Assembly: GCF_014851395.1 (NCBI RefSeq) | Contig: NW_024040152.1 | Location: 21,810,644-21,874,643 of the forward strand | Direction of reading: 5' to 3' | Origin: Micropterus salmoides | Lineage: Eukaryota > Chordata > Actinopteri > Centrarchiformes > Centrarchidae | Length of the DNA stretch: 64,000 nucleotides | Shown: one piece after another, positions 27,121 to 39,988 of the stretch | Layout: each line of letters begins with the position of its first letter | Numbering within the stretch: position 1 is the first letter of the stretch | Program-made: the position numbers and the translations under genes | The notes under the pieces: model-generated | Seen by the model: only the letters and a program-made list of their open reading frames with translations | Databases searched by the model: none | Told to the model about the DNA's origin: nothing

Positions 27121-27785
27121 ACGTTTCAGCAGTGATCTCCTACTCTACACAACTTTACTTATTTATTAGGCCCGAGGACCTTTCAAATCTAACTACTCTA
27201 CACAAGTGTGTGACCGAAATTAGTAACTGGATGTCTAAAGATCATCTCCAATTACATCACAGTAAATCTGAAGTCCTGGTTTTCCCTTTTTATCTTTCCA
27301 GCAGTTGGAAATGATTATCCATGATTTTGTGTCATTCTGCTTAGACTATTCTAGAGCTCTTTATTCCTGCTTAAAGCCAAGACACTGTTGCATGGATACA
27401 GTTAGTCTGCAGCAAGATTAGTCAGTAAGATAAAGTCTTACATCACATCACCCTGATTCTCATGTCACTGCACTGGCTTCAAATTAAATTTAGGATCCAA
27501 TTCAAGATCATCCTCCTCATCTATAAGGCGTAGAAAGGTCTTGTTCCAGAGTTTTTAAATGCACTGCTAAATCCTTATACCTCTGGTATGCCCCTTGGGT
27601 CCTCTGAGCAAGGCCTGCTAGTCATACCTCGTTCAAGACTAAGGTCAGCAAACTCTCGAGTGTTTTAAGTGTTTTTGTACATGAGTTATCATGTGCACTA
27701 TTTTGACTTGGGATGCTTTGAGCTGTTTTAAAAAAATTGTGCGTTTAGAAAGGTGCTTTATAAATACAATTATAAATACAAAACT
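27120..27785 (+). mobile_element. Degraded LINE 3' end (L2/Rex1-like)
   Basis: The + strand encodes TQLYLFIRPEDLSNLTTLHKCV and SNWMSKDHLQLHHSKSEVLVF (27132-27300), the region just after the YADD box of L2/Rex1-type reverse transcriptases. Degraded blocks that follow still resemble the SLHWLQIKFRIQFKI region (about 27465-27515). It ends near GGTGCTTTATAAATACAA, a typical LINE 3' end. Several stops and gaps are present. Confidence 0.6.
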
Positions 27786-27789
27786 TACT

Positions 27790-29168
27790 GTTTTCAGTGA
27801 ATCCCTGTGACAGCTGTGGATTCATTTGTTAGTCCCCAATACACCTCAGGTGTCTAAAAGTAGGTTAAAAGCATTTAAGATAGATGTATATTTCAAAATA
27901 TTTTACTTATTATATGTAAAAACTACATAAATATTTGATCTTAATAAGAGAAGGAAGGTTAAAGATGAATGAACTATTGGGGAAGTCAAAGAATGGATAA
28001 TGTTATTGTGTTGCTTGAGCATCCACTGATTGGCAACTGTTCTTGAAAAACAGCTAGATCTGCATGCGCAGCATTAATGAGATGGTCAGGTGGCAGAGCC
28101 AGGAGGGAGATGATGAATTGCAGCTAGAAACCAAAACACGGCATCACATTTGTCACAAAGCTTTGTGATGGTCAAAAGCACAACAGTAAACTTTAATAGT
28201 AGGCCTATTGAAGTCTTTTATAGAAAAAAAGATAAAGATAAATGAAATGCGCTTAGTAAAAAAAAATTGGAAAATGAAAGAGTTAAAATTAACAACACAT
28301 TAAATTAAGTGAAATATTAATACTATAGTAAAAACACTTTTCATGTATTGTAACATCTGACTGGTGACGAAGAACGAAACGTTTTTTTCCTTACCAACTG
28401 ATTCATGATTAAAGGAAAAGTAAACGTCTTTAGTAATATTTAATGATGTATTTAGCAGCTGTGGCTTGGGAGGTAGAGTGAGTTGTCCACTGATCACAGA
28501 GCGGTTCGATCCTCACCTCCTCCTGTCCACATGTCCCAAATTGCTCCTGTTGGTTGGCCAGCATAGAGTCTGCATTACCAACATGCTTCTCCAAAACTCA
28601 CTCACTCCAACAAAGCATACATGTCTCAAAATAAGCTTGCTTGACATAACATTGGCATCAGTCCTCTTTCAGAAAGCGTACGTTGTCACTCATAACACAC
28701 TGTTGTATATAAATTATGAACTTAAAGAATGAATCAGAAGTGCAGATTTTTTGCTTTAAAATAAAAGGTTGAAACAAAAACAAATTGCTGAAATTCCAGG
28801 GCTGCAAAAATAATTACAAAAATAATATAATAAATAATATACTAAATAAAATAATATACTCATACTGTACTGTGGTTTCAGTCTTCCCTCTCCCTGACAC
28901 TCGTCCTTTTAGCTTAAGCTTCTTCTTTTGCGGTCCCCTTTTTGTCTGTTTGGTAACGAGAAGAGTGTAACAACAGGACCCTGGTTAGGATTTCAACTGA
29001 AATTGCAATCAGATGTCTTTTGGAAAATTATTGATTAATTTTATTGTAAATATTCTTCTAAGGTTTTCTAGATATTTCAATATGGTCACTGCAGAAATGC
29101 ACTAAATTTTAATGTGTTTAACAGATTTAAAAACAGCGTGTTAGCATTTGAAAAATGTGCTGCAAATA
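27790..29168. other. Intergenic stretch
   Basis: No gene recognised apart from a possible SINE head at 28450. The part 28795-28860 is very AT-rich. Confidence 0.45.
28450..28560 (+). mobile_element. tRNA-derived SINE head fragment
   Basis: The run GGCTTGGGAGGTAGAGTGAG followed about 35 bases later by GCGGTTCGATCC resembles the A and B boxes of a tRNA-derived SINE, followed by CTCCTGTCCACATGTC. The 3' part is not present. Confidence 0.45.
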
Positions 29169-29170
29169 TA

Positions 29171-30768
29171 CAGATGCTGGTCATATAATTAGAATATCAA
29201 CCAAAAGCTGATTTATTTCAGTAATTCCATTCAAAAGTGAAACTTGCATAATGTATACATTCATTCCACACAGACTGATATATTTCAAGTGTTCATTCCT
29301 TTTAATTTTGATGATTATAACTGACAACTAATGAAAACCCCAAAATCAGTATCTCAGAAAATTTGAATATTGTGAAAAGGTTCAATATTGAAGACACCTG
29401 GTGCCACACTCTAATCAGCTAATTAACTCAAAACACCTGCACAGGCCTTTAAATGGTCTCTCAGTCTAGTTCTGTAGGCTACACAATCATGGGGAAGACT
29501 GCTGACTTGACAGCTGTCCAAAAGACGACCTTTGACACCTTGCACAAGGAGGGCAAGACACAAAAGGTCATTGCTAAAGAGGCTGGCTGTTCACAGAGCT
29601 CTGTGTCCAAGCACATTAATAGAGAGGTGAAGGGAAGGTAAAGATGTGGTAGAAAAAAGTGTACAAGCAATAGGGATAACCGCACCCTGGAGAGGATTGT
29701 GAAACAAAACCCATTCAAAAATGTGGGGGAGATTCACAAAGAGTGGACTGCAGCTGGAGTCAGTGCTTCAAGAACCACCACGCACAGACGTATGCAAGAC
29801 ATGGATTTCCGCTGTTGCATTCCTTGTGTCAAGCCAATCTTGAACAAGACAGTGTCAGAAGCATCTCACCTGGGCTAAAGACAAAAAGGACTGGACTGCT
29901 GCTGAGTGGTCCAAAGTTATGTTCTCTGAAGAAAGTAAATTTTGCATTTCCTTTGGAAATCAAGGTCCCAGAGTCTGGAGGAAGAGAGCAGAGGCACAGA
30001 ATCCACATTGCTTAAAGTCCAGTGTACAGTTTCCACAGTCAGTGATGGTTTGGGGTGCCATGTCATCTGCTGGTGTTGGTCCACTGTGTTTTCTGAGGTC
30101 CAAGGTCAACGCAGCCGTCTACCAGGAAGTTTTAGAGTACTTCATGCTTCCTGCTGCTGACCAACTTTATGGAGATGCAGATTTCATTTTCCAACAGGAC
30201 TTGGCACCTGCACACAGTGCCAAAGCTACTAATACCTGGTTTAAGGACTATGGTATCCCTGTTCTTAATTGGCCAGCAAACTGGCCTGACCTTAACCCTA
30301 TAGAAAATCTATGGGATATTGTGAAGAGGAAGATGCGATATGCCAGACCCAGCAATGCAGAAGAGCTGAACTATCAGAGCAACCTGGGCTCTCATAACAC
30401 CTGAGCAGTGCCACAGACTGATCGACTCCATGCCACGCCGCTTTGCTGCAGTAATTCAGACAAAAGGAGCCCCAACTAAGTATTGAGTGCTGTACATGCT
30501 CATACTTTCTATGTTCATACTTTTCAGTTGGCCAGTATTTCTAAAAATCCTTTTTTTGTATTGGTCTTCAGTAATATTCTAATTTTCGGAGATACTGAAT
30601 TTGGGATTTTCATTAGTTGTCAGTTTTAATCATCACAATTAAATGAAAAACATTTGAAATATATCAGTCTGTGTGTAATGAATGAATATAATAACAAAGT
30701 TTCACTTTTTGAATGGAATTACTGAAATCAACTTTTTGATGAAATTCTAATTATATGACCAGCACCTG
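29171..30768 (+). mobile_element. Full-length Tc1/mariner-type transposon, inactive
   Basis: The ends are CAGATGCTGGTCATATAATT (29171) and AATTATATGACCAGCACCTG (to 30768), inverse of each other apart from small changes. A longer inverted similarity of about 200 bp runs inward. TA is duplicated on both sides (29169-29170, 30769-30770). One degraded transposase gene occupies the centre. Confidence 0.9.
29489..30485 (+). pseudogene. Tc1 transposase pseudogene
   Basis: It starts MGKTADLTAVQKTTFDTLHK (29489), with a helix-turn-helix GCSQSSVSKHI. A TAA stop lies at 29640-29642, a frame change near 29850, and another near 30370. The catalytic part reads MFSEESKF, where the first acidic residue of the DDE triad is Glu in place of the usual Asp. 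FQQDLAPAHSAK gives the second Asp, and WPDLNPIENLW the final Glu with 34-type spacing. The C-terminal AAVIQTKGAPTKY survives in a shifted frame to about 30485. It is dead through at least three lesions. Confidence 0.88.
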
Positions 30769-30770
30769 TA

Positions 30771-32990
30771 TAGTGTTTTATTGGTGGTGGAGTAGACTGT
30801 GTGAAGAGTTTTGACAATGTGACTTCAGTTTAGACCAATGCATGTCAGCATTTGGGAAAAAAAACTGTAAATACGGAACCATCCTCAGTATTAACAACAA
30901 TGTTGGATGTTTCAGTAATTCAGAGACAAGATGAAATGTTTTTACGAGAGGTGGTGGGAGAGAGTACAGTGTGTTCTTTGTGGATCCTGGAGGTGTCCAG
31001 AGTGGTGGCAGGAGATTCAGCAGGGAGGGATCTTAACATATAAATGCACACAGAGTTTGGATTAGTCCTGTTTTTGTCATGACTTCTGTAAAAAATCAGC
31101 TTACATTGTGGCTCAGTTTCTTTCATCTGTTGGAAGGAATGAGTGTTGTGAGAAAACAGTCGTACCTCATTTCACTGTCCAGATGTCTCTTCCAGGTGTA
31201 TTCTGTTCATGGGGCTGCCTGCCAAACCATGAAAACACCTGATGGCAGGGTTTCACTTGTGCTGTTCAATCAATACACACAATTAATGACAGGCAGGACA
31301 GCTGAGGCTACCTGCCTCAGCTGTCCTGCATTTCCTATGTAAAAGTAATAAGAAGTGTTCTTATAGATTACATTCATAAAACTGATCATAAAACCATTCG
31401 ATGGCGTTGATTCAGTGCAAGCATTATCTGCCACTTGTTTAAGAAGGATGAGTCAACACTCACCCGCCATCAACCTTGGTTGGCTCTATGGTCTCACCGG
31501 TCCTGATCTGGGCCTGGGCCTGATCTGGGCCTGGCTGGTGCTGGGTTTAGCTGCTGCAGACTCAGAAGATTTCATTGCTACCAAAAGAAAACTTAATGTT
31601 ATCTTAATGGCCAGGATGTCCACCTTGTTACTACCGTAAAAAGCAATAATTCCAGAAGTCAAAACTCACCAGCACCTGTTCCACCAAAATCCCTGGCTTT
31701 GTGTAAGTGAACCGAAGAACTGATGCTGTTTTGAAGGCAAAGACTGGTCAAATCAAATATTGATTTGATTTAGATCTGTCTTCTGTTCACTCACTTTACA
31801 TTTTGTTAATTGATGCAAATAATGTATGAACATGTCTATTTTCCATATACCAATATATTATATATACTTACTGGTATAAAACCACCTTTAGACAATAGAC
31901 GTAAATGAAAGAGCTTAATGTCAATAACAAATGTATCAATTTGCATTTAGCCCTATATGCTAGTAGACTAATTACCAGTTGGACTGTCAAAGGAATTGTT
32001 CTGCCAATTTGAAGTAATTTAACGTTACCTGAAACACAAATCATGGCTGGAATGGCAGGAATAATGTTGTGTTTCCCATTTACAAAGCCAGGGCTGTGTA
32101 CAAACACCAGATTTTTTTTTACTGATAGAACTGATAGCCAGCGGACCCTGAGGAGAAATTCCTTGAATTTGACAAAAATAGCTGTATTGGATTAGAATCA
32201 CTTAACCCACCTTTAAGCCAAAGTTCAGCCCAGGTACTAGTAAGTGCTATCTACAGTGCTGGTTGAACTATCTAATTGTGAGAGACTTCAAGCATGTAGT
32301 ATGCCCATATGCCCTGAAAGACTCACGACTTAAGCAACGGCAACTTAGAAAAAAAGCTTAAGTAAGAGAATTATGTTTGAACACCTGCACCGCTGGACAG
32401 CCCAGAGTGTTAGACATGACTTGCAAGTTGATTGAGAAATTTGAGCTATTGTGTCTGCAGCCCTGTGCCATGATAAAAGGATACCTCAGACAGAGTGTCA
32501 TTGCAGCTACTATAAACGGCCTTATGAGATTCGTGGGGCATATCGCATTGAGAGAAATGTTTAGTGTACCTTGACTGAAGACTTTGAGGAAGTCTTTATG
32601 AGTTTGTTCAAAATGAGGAAGATGAAGTTATTTCAGACCAGTCTGTACAGTTCAAGGATTTGTGTGTGATGCTTGACTGGTAGAGTGAGGACCACCTGCC
32701 ATGTGCATCAGGCACGCAAACTCTTGCTTCCTCGGAGGAGGCACCCACAAACTGAAGCACAACATCATAGCCAAGTGTTCTGCTATCTGAAACAAAGCAT
32801 ATAGGTATCCTGCACTAGTCTTTTTTGTGAAAATCAGATTAATGTTTTTACCATGCCAAACTGGAAGTTGAAATTCAGTGCAGCTGTGACATGGACTGGA
32901 CGACATCTCAATTCATCCCAAGACTACTGAAATTTGACTAAATAAACATTGGCTGGGCAAAATCGAACAAATATCTTACCCTCAGTGGGT
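30771..32990. other. Intergenic stretch
   Basis: No gene recognised. A GATCTGGGCCTGGGCCTGAT tandem motif lies at 31506-31535. A Tc1 end is described separately at 31675-31810. Confidence 0.45.
31675..31810. mobile_element. Solo end of the Tc1 family seen at 23825-24697
   Basis: CTTTGTGTAAGTG, then GATGCTGTTTTGAAGGCAA and TTAATTGATG match the right end of the 23.8-24.7 kb element in order and orientation. The rest of that element is absent. Confidence 0.65.
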
Positions 32991-33004
32991 CTGGAGTGAC
33001 TCCC

Positions 33005-33285
33005 CACCTTAGTCAATTTCAATTTCAATTCAATTTCAATTTCAATTTTATTTATATAGCGCCAAATCACAACAACAGTTATCTCACAGCACTTTTCATA
33101 AAAGAGCAGGTCTAGACCGTACTCTGTGATGATATTTACAGAAGCCCAACAGTTCCCACCAAGAGCAAGCACTAGGCGACAGAGGCAAGGAAAAACTTCC
33201 TTTTAAGAGGCAGAAACCTCGAGCAGAACCATGGCTCAGGGTGGGCGGCCATCTGCCTCGACCGGTTGGGGGTGAAGGAGAGAGA

Positions 33286-33333
<48 letters not shown>

Positions 33334-33910
33334 AGGAAATAGAGAGAAAAAGAGAGGGATGTAAGGAGAGAGAGGGGAGGGAGGCAGCCTACACAATATA
33401 CACACAGAGGTACAGACAGTGAAGGTGATGTTGCTATAGACTAAATGAAAAATGGTATAGATATTTATAATAGTGTTAATGGTAACAATCGTAATGTTAA
33501 TGATTATAATAACAATAATAACAATAAGACTAGCAACAATAGTCGTTGCAGCAGAGGGTGTCGAGCAGGAACACGGGGGCAGCGGGTGACCCGCAACCAC
33601 AGATCCAGAATCCACAGCTCCAGAGCCAGAAAACCTGCAGGAAGTGATGGGAGAGAGGAGAGAGACGAGAAAGCACAAGACTACCAGAAAGGGGAGAACA
33701 ACCTCCTTCAAACATGTTAGATGGTTGTAACGCACCACTGACCTCAGTGTTGGTGAGAGTTTTATCTATATTTCTTTCATATTTCTTATATAGTGACACT
33801 GAAATAAGGACCAACTCAACAGGAGAAGTATTTGTAAATACCAAGTACGTGTCCCTGTGTCCCAAACTGAGAGATGGCGCATGACTTTGCCAACTGTGTT
33901 GCACTTAACA
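33005..33910. repeat. Common teleost dispersed repeat with internal (GA)n
   Basis: It begins with CAATTTCAATTT repeats and TTTATTTATATAGCGCCAAA, then GAGCAGGTCTAGACCGTACT, GCGACAGAGGCAAGGAAAAA and CATCTGCCTCGACCGGTTGG. These blocks are a repeat seen throughout fish genomes. Open frames inside it are compositional. Its class is unresolved. Confidence 0.65.
33277..33333. repeat. (GA)n microsatellite
   Basis: Nearly pure AG repeats for about 56 bp inside the dispersed repeat. Confidence 0.95.
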
Positions 33911-33917
33911 TTCACTA

Positions 33918-34360
33918 CAGTGGGGAGAACAAGTTTGCAGGTTTTCCTACTTACAAAGCATGTAGAGGTCTGTAATTTTTATCATAGGTACACTTCAACT
34001 GTGAGAGACGGAATCTAAAACAAAAGTCCAGACACGTTGTATGATTTTTCATTTTTATTGCTAGTATCTGATCACCTACCAACCAGTAAGAATTCCGGCT
34101 CTCACAGACCTGTTAGTTCTTCTTTAAGAAGCCCTCCTGTTCTCCATTCATTACCTGTATTAACTGCACCTGTTTGAACTCGTTACCTATAAATAAAGTA
34201 TAAAAAACACCTGTCCACACACTCAATCAAACAGATTCCAACCTTTCCACAATGGCCAAGACCAGAGAGCTGTGTAAGGCCATCAGGGATACAATTGTAG
34301 ACCTGCACAAGGCTGGGCTGGGCTACAGGACAATAGGCAAGCAGCTTGGTGAGAAGGCAA
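33918..34360 (+). mobile_element. Tc1-like transposon, left end and start of transposase
   Basis: It starts CAGTGGGGAGAACAAGT after a TA at 33916-33917. The transposase start at 34252 reads MAKTRELCKAIRDTIVDLHK and GYRTIGKQLGEKAT, the first DNA-binding domain of a Tc1 enzyme. The element is cut off at about 34360, and the remaining transposase and right end are absent. Confidence 0.75.
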
Positions 34361-34375
34361 CAACAAGTTCAAGAT

Positions 34376-34497
34376 GATGGTCAATCTCCCTTTATTTATT
34401 TAAATGTAAACATTTTTGACTTTGTTGCAAACTGCTTTGGCAAAATTGTTTAAATGAAGCATACATACCAATAAAGCACACTGAACTGAACTGACCA
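34376..34497 (+). mobile_element. LINE 3'-end fragment
   Basis: TTTGACTTTGTTGCAAACTG followed by CAATAAAGCACACTGAACTG resembles the 3' end of a fish LINE with a short tandem tail. It follows directly on the truncated Tc1. Confidence 0.35.
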
Positions 34498-34499
34498 AA

Positions 34500-36940
34500 T
34501 GGATGTAAGTTTAACTTTCTGTGTTTGGTTGTTTTGTGCTCACCAACTGTCTCTGCTGTGTTAGTGTTCCCAATTTCTTTCACATTTTCTTAGTATCAAG
34601 ACTCATTTATATGTTGGAAGGACTAAAAGAAAGCGCGAGAGAGAAATTCTATCAAAACACCCATAATTTTTTAACATGCATCCAAACCCAGGAAACTTGT
34701 GTGGCTTCGCTTCCCTTCCACTAGGAGTACTGCTCTGTTGTTAAGGACAATCTACACCCAGGAACTGGATGATGATTCCCAACAAATTATTGTTAAATGT
34801 TAAATCCATGTTCAGTTAAAGTGGACTTAAGTTCTTTTGGCTTTCCCCTTCCTCTTGCTGCCCACTTTCATTTCACCCTGTTCACTCGCTCCTGTTACCT
34901 ACATAATTTTGTGGAGTGGAGAGAAGTAGTACAGGCCACACACACACCAGCAATCCACAACCTGTGAGGACCTGCCACAGCAGAGGAATGCAACAAGAGA
35001 CTGAGCCAGGTTCATTCAGAGCCCTGTTTTGCACACAAACGTACACACAAACAAAAAACTTCAGCGGAATATATTGGCATGTCACTGAGAGAAGTGTCCA
35101 TTGTGTGCACATGAACACAACTCTGAACCTTTATTAGCCAAGACACACACACAGTTTGTGGCTGACTGCTAATTGAGTTGGCTCTTTTGCGGCCCCTCAA
35201 AATGAAAAGCTTACAGTCTCAGTCAAAATGGCCCTCTCTCACTGAAAGCAGGCAATTAGAGAACATGCACGTTTGTGTGGTTGTGTGTTAAAATTTCAAC
35301 AGCAACAGTGTTGGTCCGTGTGTGTGTGTGCGCTTGTAAGTCTAAAGATTGGCACAAACACAATTTTCTCTGTCTCAGAGGGAAAGTTGACCTGGAGAGA
35401 GTTCTTTTGTGTTTTTCTGCCACATGATGCAACAATTGGTAACTGCAGACATTTAGTGTCCCACTGAGAGCTTGACTTGATCCAATAACCACCTGAACAG
35501 AAGGGAAATGGTGATAAACACAAAGAGGTGGGAAAATCTGCTGGTAAACAACGTCAAGAGTTATGGCTGTGTTTGAGGTCTAAACTCCTTACCCTCAATA
35601 ACATGACCATGTCCATCCATCCATCGGATCACTTAGAAGCGCTGCCTAAAACTCAGTCACTCTTAAGCTCTTCGGCTAAAGACAAATGAGTCCTTTCTTC
35701 TGAGCTGGTCAATGAAACACAACTGTCACTAATTTAGAACAATTGTACACCATTTTTCATCTGAACTGGCCACACAATGAGGTAATGCCTGCTTTGGTTG
35801 CACTGCAGAGAATGTGTGAGAGTGTTTACAGCAGGGCTCAGTTAATTTCACTTCAGGAAGTGGAAGAGGGGAATGGTTTAATCTCCTACTAATAACAACA
35901 TTTTAAAAGATAAATAAGAATCAGCATATTTAGCAAACAAATTGTAGATGTAATTTACATTTTAATATGATTGAAGTAAAATTGAAATTCTTCCAAGCTG
36001 CTGCTTGTTGATTTGCTGTTGATGAAAAATGAATAAATGAAGTGAAGACAAATAAAAACAAACTCACCATTTCACTTTTGTTAAATACATGATTTATGCG
36101 CACTGTTTGAGTTCAAAACTAAGCTTTATCATTGAGTGACAGTACAGTAGCAGCTGAAGGCATCAGAGTATTCTACATATCAAAGCAGCCTTTACTCAAA
36201 GAGCTCCTCTCCACTTGAGGTTATCAGTAAGTGCTGGATTCTTGACTGAACAAGTGTTACAATGCCTCCACTATATGTTAGTATCAACAAAACAGATGAT
36301 ATTTCTGCTAGAGAGTGGTAGGATTACAATGTGTAAATCATTGTTCACTGTGTGTGTGTGTATGTATAAATGGTCACTGAAAATGTGTAGGTGTGTTTGA
36401 TATAAAGAAGAGAACAAACACAAAGCTCATAACCAAAAGGAAAGTAGACATAATGGAACTCACATTGTTGCTCCATGCTCATCCCTGTGTTCTCTAGCAT
36501 TAATTTCTTTCAAAATTCAAACGTTTAAAAGTTTTCTTCTGAGTCATCTGAAGGCACGAGGAAAGACCTGGAAGCTAGCCATGTCAGAGACTTGACTTGA
36601 TCTGCTATAACAGCCAAAAGAAAATAATGACCTGTGCTGGCAACCGCAGGACTAAAGCAGGATTAAAGACTCCTATGATGGCTACCTTGCGATAATGAAA
36701 GATAAATAATACTTGATGGGCTGATTATGACACCATTTGATTGAGTTTCAGTTTTAAAAATGAATATTAGAAGTACTCATGATGTTTGCTTAATGGGGAA
36801 GAACATGACGGCAGTTTGTCAGTTAAGGCTCTTCTGAGTTTCGAAAGACTTAGTTGTAAATCAGGCTTACAATCATGAAGAGTTCACTGCCATCCTGAAT
36901 TAAAGGGGAAGGAAGTGAACAGCATCATTATGTCAGATCA
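34500..36940. other. Intergenic stretch
   Basis: No gene or clear mobile element recognised; several CACA/GTGT patches generate spurious open frames. Confidence 0.5.
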
Positions 36941-36944
36941 GACC

Positions 36945-37140
36945 TTTAGAGACATAGTCCAACATTTTGGGAAATACATGTATTTGCAGTTGTGCCAAGA
37001 GTTAGACAAGAAGCTCAACACCACTCTCATTCATTTATTAAATATAAGTAGCTGGTTAGCTTAGCATAAACACTGGAAACAGGGAAACACAACCAGCACC
37101 TCTAAAGCTCATTAACTGACACATTACATTTCAACCAAAG
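36945..37140 (+). repeat. Dispersed fish repeat, TTAGCTTAGCATAAAGAC family, copy 2
   Basis: GACATAGTCCAACATTTTGG, GTGCCAAGAGTTAGACAAGA and GCTGGTTAGCTTAGCATAAA are present in order, followed by CAGCACCTCTAAAGCTCATT. Confidence 0.65.
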
Positions 37141-37142
37141 TG

Positions 37143-37335
37143 TAATTAAAGCTACAAACAGTTTGAACGGGCCCTCGCACCAGGGCGTGCTGTGGCCACG
37201 AAGTTTATGCCGGAGTTTGCTTGCAGCTGTGAATTTTTATGCATAGGAGCTAAGGTGCCATTTTGCACCCAAATGTAAGACCCATATGAGACGTAAATAT
37301 TAGCCACTTCTGACATGTGACAAACTCTGCCCACT
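37143..37335. mobile_element. Short copy of the GGGCCC-type DNA element
   Basis: It begins AATTAAAGCTACAAACAG and contains ACGGGCCCTCGCACC and, at its far side, GCCACTTCTGACATGTG, also found in the 9766-10498 element. It is much shorter than that copy. Confidence 0.55.
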
Positions 37336-39037
37336 AGCTCAATACTGATTAATCAAATGAGATATAATCAGGTCTTGACATTAACACCCGACAGCCTGCT
37401 AAATGCGGGTGGATTTCAGCTTTGGTGGGTAACAGTCACTCCCACTAGCCACTTTGGCTTGTTGAAAAATTGTAGTCTTGTCAAAATGCATCTGAAATAT
37501 ACAAATTGCAATGTGACACTATGACTCCCATGAGTACCACCTGCACATAGTGTTTGCTGATAGTCCAATAGTGAAGCTTATTGTTTTATCGCTGTAAACA
37601 AGAAGATGTTATGGAGAATAAACTGGCGGACTGGCTGTGATGGCCTGAGGGCTGTTTTGGCCTGCCGTTAATTATCAACTTAACCAGCGGAAGCGACGAC
37701 AAAGCAGTTAACAGGTAAAAAGTGACATATTCTTTTCTTCCATTTCTCTTGTTGAACAAAAGTTACTGTAATGTTGCTTTTAGACGCATCAAAACTGCAT
37801 GGGGGGAATTACTGAGGCCAGATCATATTTAATGTGGCTACTGTCAATTTGTATGGATGCACACATGTATGATTGCTTTTATTTTTATTATATTTTCCTG
37901 TGTGTATATCTGTGGGTATATGCTCATGTTTAGCCTAGCCATTTAGGCAACATCTACATATTTATTTAATTTATTGCAGCAAATAAATGCAGAAAGTGTT
38001 ATCAAATATAATAAATATCAGGAAATAATTTAGTTTAGGCTCTGCCTTGGTGCCTAGACCTGCCAACAAATGCATAATGTTAGAAGAAAAGTTATAAGAA
38101 GCCCACATTTCCTTAGACCTGTAGACCACTACAGACCGGAAGACAAGTACTGACCTGTAGACCAGTTGAGGGTGTCACTTTGGACTTAAGGGCTCAGATT
38201 AGCGACTGTCTTGAGATCTGCTATTGCTCAAAAACAAGCTCAGAAGATTTTTACCACTATTTTGAAGAAATGTGAAATATGAAATATGAAATATATGAGT
38301 GGGGGTCTGCTCCAATTTAGGGTGGAAATGTCTTCATTTATAACAAGAGGGAAAAAATTCAGCTGGCAGTTGACAAATCATTAATAGAAAAATATAACAG
38401 AATATAATGCAGGAATCAGCAGCCTGTTACTTTTTTTGGACGATGTACTTTGTTTCTTCTATATTTAAATTGCTTTTCATGTTTTATTATTATGCAAATA
38501 AACCTTTCTCAAAGTATTTAAATTTATTAATTAACATTTCTTGGAGCAAGCTATTTTTCTATACATTTTTAACAAATTCTTTCAAAAAGTCATGGGGACA
38601 AAATCAGCCATTTCAAAATGTGGTGGGGACACGTCCCCAGTGTAAATGACACCTATGAGACCTAAAGACCACTACTGACCTCAGAATCAGCTGCCCTGCC
38701 AATCTCCTGCTTCTCTCTCTCCTAAAATATTTTCATTATCCATCTGGTCAATGAACTGAAGGATATACCGGTACAATACCATTAACAGGGACACTATGAC
38801 AATTAGTTTTCACTGAAAACAACATTATAAGGGGATTTTTACTGTTTTGAAATAGGCTAATAGAGATAGGTAATATTAATGGCGCTCCCACTAACACTAG
38901 TGTTTTCCATAGCCAACTAAAATATCCCCTTTCCTTTACCTCAAGTAAACGTAGCTTAAGTTTAGCAAGTAACACTCATTAACAACAACTAACAGTTTCA
39001 CTCTGTATCACTATGCTGAATCAATCTTCCTTGACCA

Positions 39038-39040
<3 letters not shown>
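37336..39040. other. Intergenic stretch
   Basis: No gene recognised; AT-rich around 38440-38560. Confidence 0.5.

Positions 39041-39041
<1 letters not shown>

Positions 39042-39111
<70 letters not shown>
39042..39111. repeat. (TG)n microsatellite, about 35 units
   Basis: This is the longest pure dinucleotide run in the window. Confidence 0.97.
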
Positions 39112-39113
<2 letters not shown>

Positions 39114-39797
39114 TGAAGTAAGGCTAGTAAGTAACCCTGCAGGGTCCTAGAGCCTGACTACACTAGGGATTTAAATTGTGAAGCAGAGGAAACAACCAGA
39201 ACGATTATTTTAAGCCAATAAATACAAATTACATTTGTATTATTCTATAGTATTTATCAATATTCTTGCTTTTCTTTGTTGAGTACATGTCTGCACTGTA
39301 AAACAAAATCTAAATGTAATAATTATTTTTCTTATTATTATTTGGTGGGGCTTAGGACCATGTTAGGGTTGCTTCAGCCCCCCTAAAATAGGCCTAACGA
39401 TGTCCATGCATCCAGACTTTCATCAAATGAGAATATAAAGTTCACTTTGTCACAGGGCAGCCACAGTCCCTTAGACCTTTAGACTGTCATTCTCCTGCCT
39501 GCTTTTAACCTGATGAGATAATCTCTGTCATCACACGAGACTGGTCGCATGCACACACACATCAACACAGCGTTTATTCAGTGCGTGAGTGTGCGTGGCC
39601 GACCAGTGTGGAGAAAAAATGCACAGGAGAAGGAGAAAAGTGCCGTTAAATGCTGTAAAATTACAGAGATCTTCCTGATTAAGGGACATGGTGGTGGTTA
39701 AAAAAGAAAACGACTACAGGCAGGGCTGCACTTATATCACATCATATCATCATATCACAGCTACCTTTCCAGAGTTGATTCTATATTTCAATAAAAG

Positions 39798-39988
39798 TGT
39801 GACCGTGGATAAGACGTCTGCCTTTGGTGTGAGAGACCCAGGTTCAATCCCCCACTTGTGAGCCATCCACCAATGTTTCCCTGAGCAAGACACTTAACCC
39901 CTCGTTGCTCCAGAGGCGTGTGACCTCTGACATTTATAGCAATTGTAAGTCGCTTTGGATAAAAGCGTCAGCTAAATGAATATATGTA
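39798..39988 (+). mobile_element. tRNA-derived SINE
   Basis: The A-box-like GTGGATAAGACGTC (about 39804) and B-box GGTTCAATCCC (39841) lie about 35 bases apart. They are followed by CAAGACACTTAACCCC and GTAAGTCGCTTTGGATAAAA GCGTCAGCTAAATGA, the body and tail of a widespread fish SINE. Its 3' tail is of the kind shared with a partner LINE. Confidence 0.75.

Noticed and set aside
33172..33904. Minus-strand open frames of 188 and 124 codons
   Set aside because: They run through the (GA)n tract and a known dispersed repeat; the Leu-Ser repeats come from the microsatellite.
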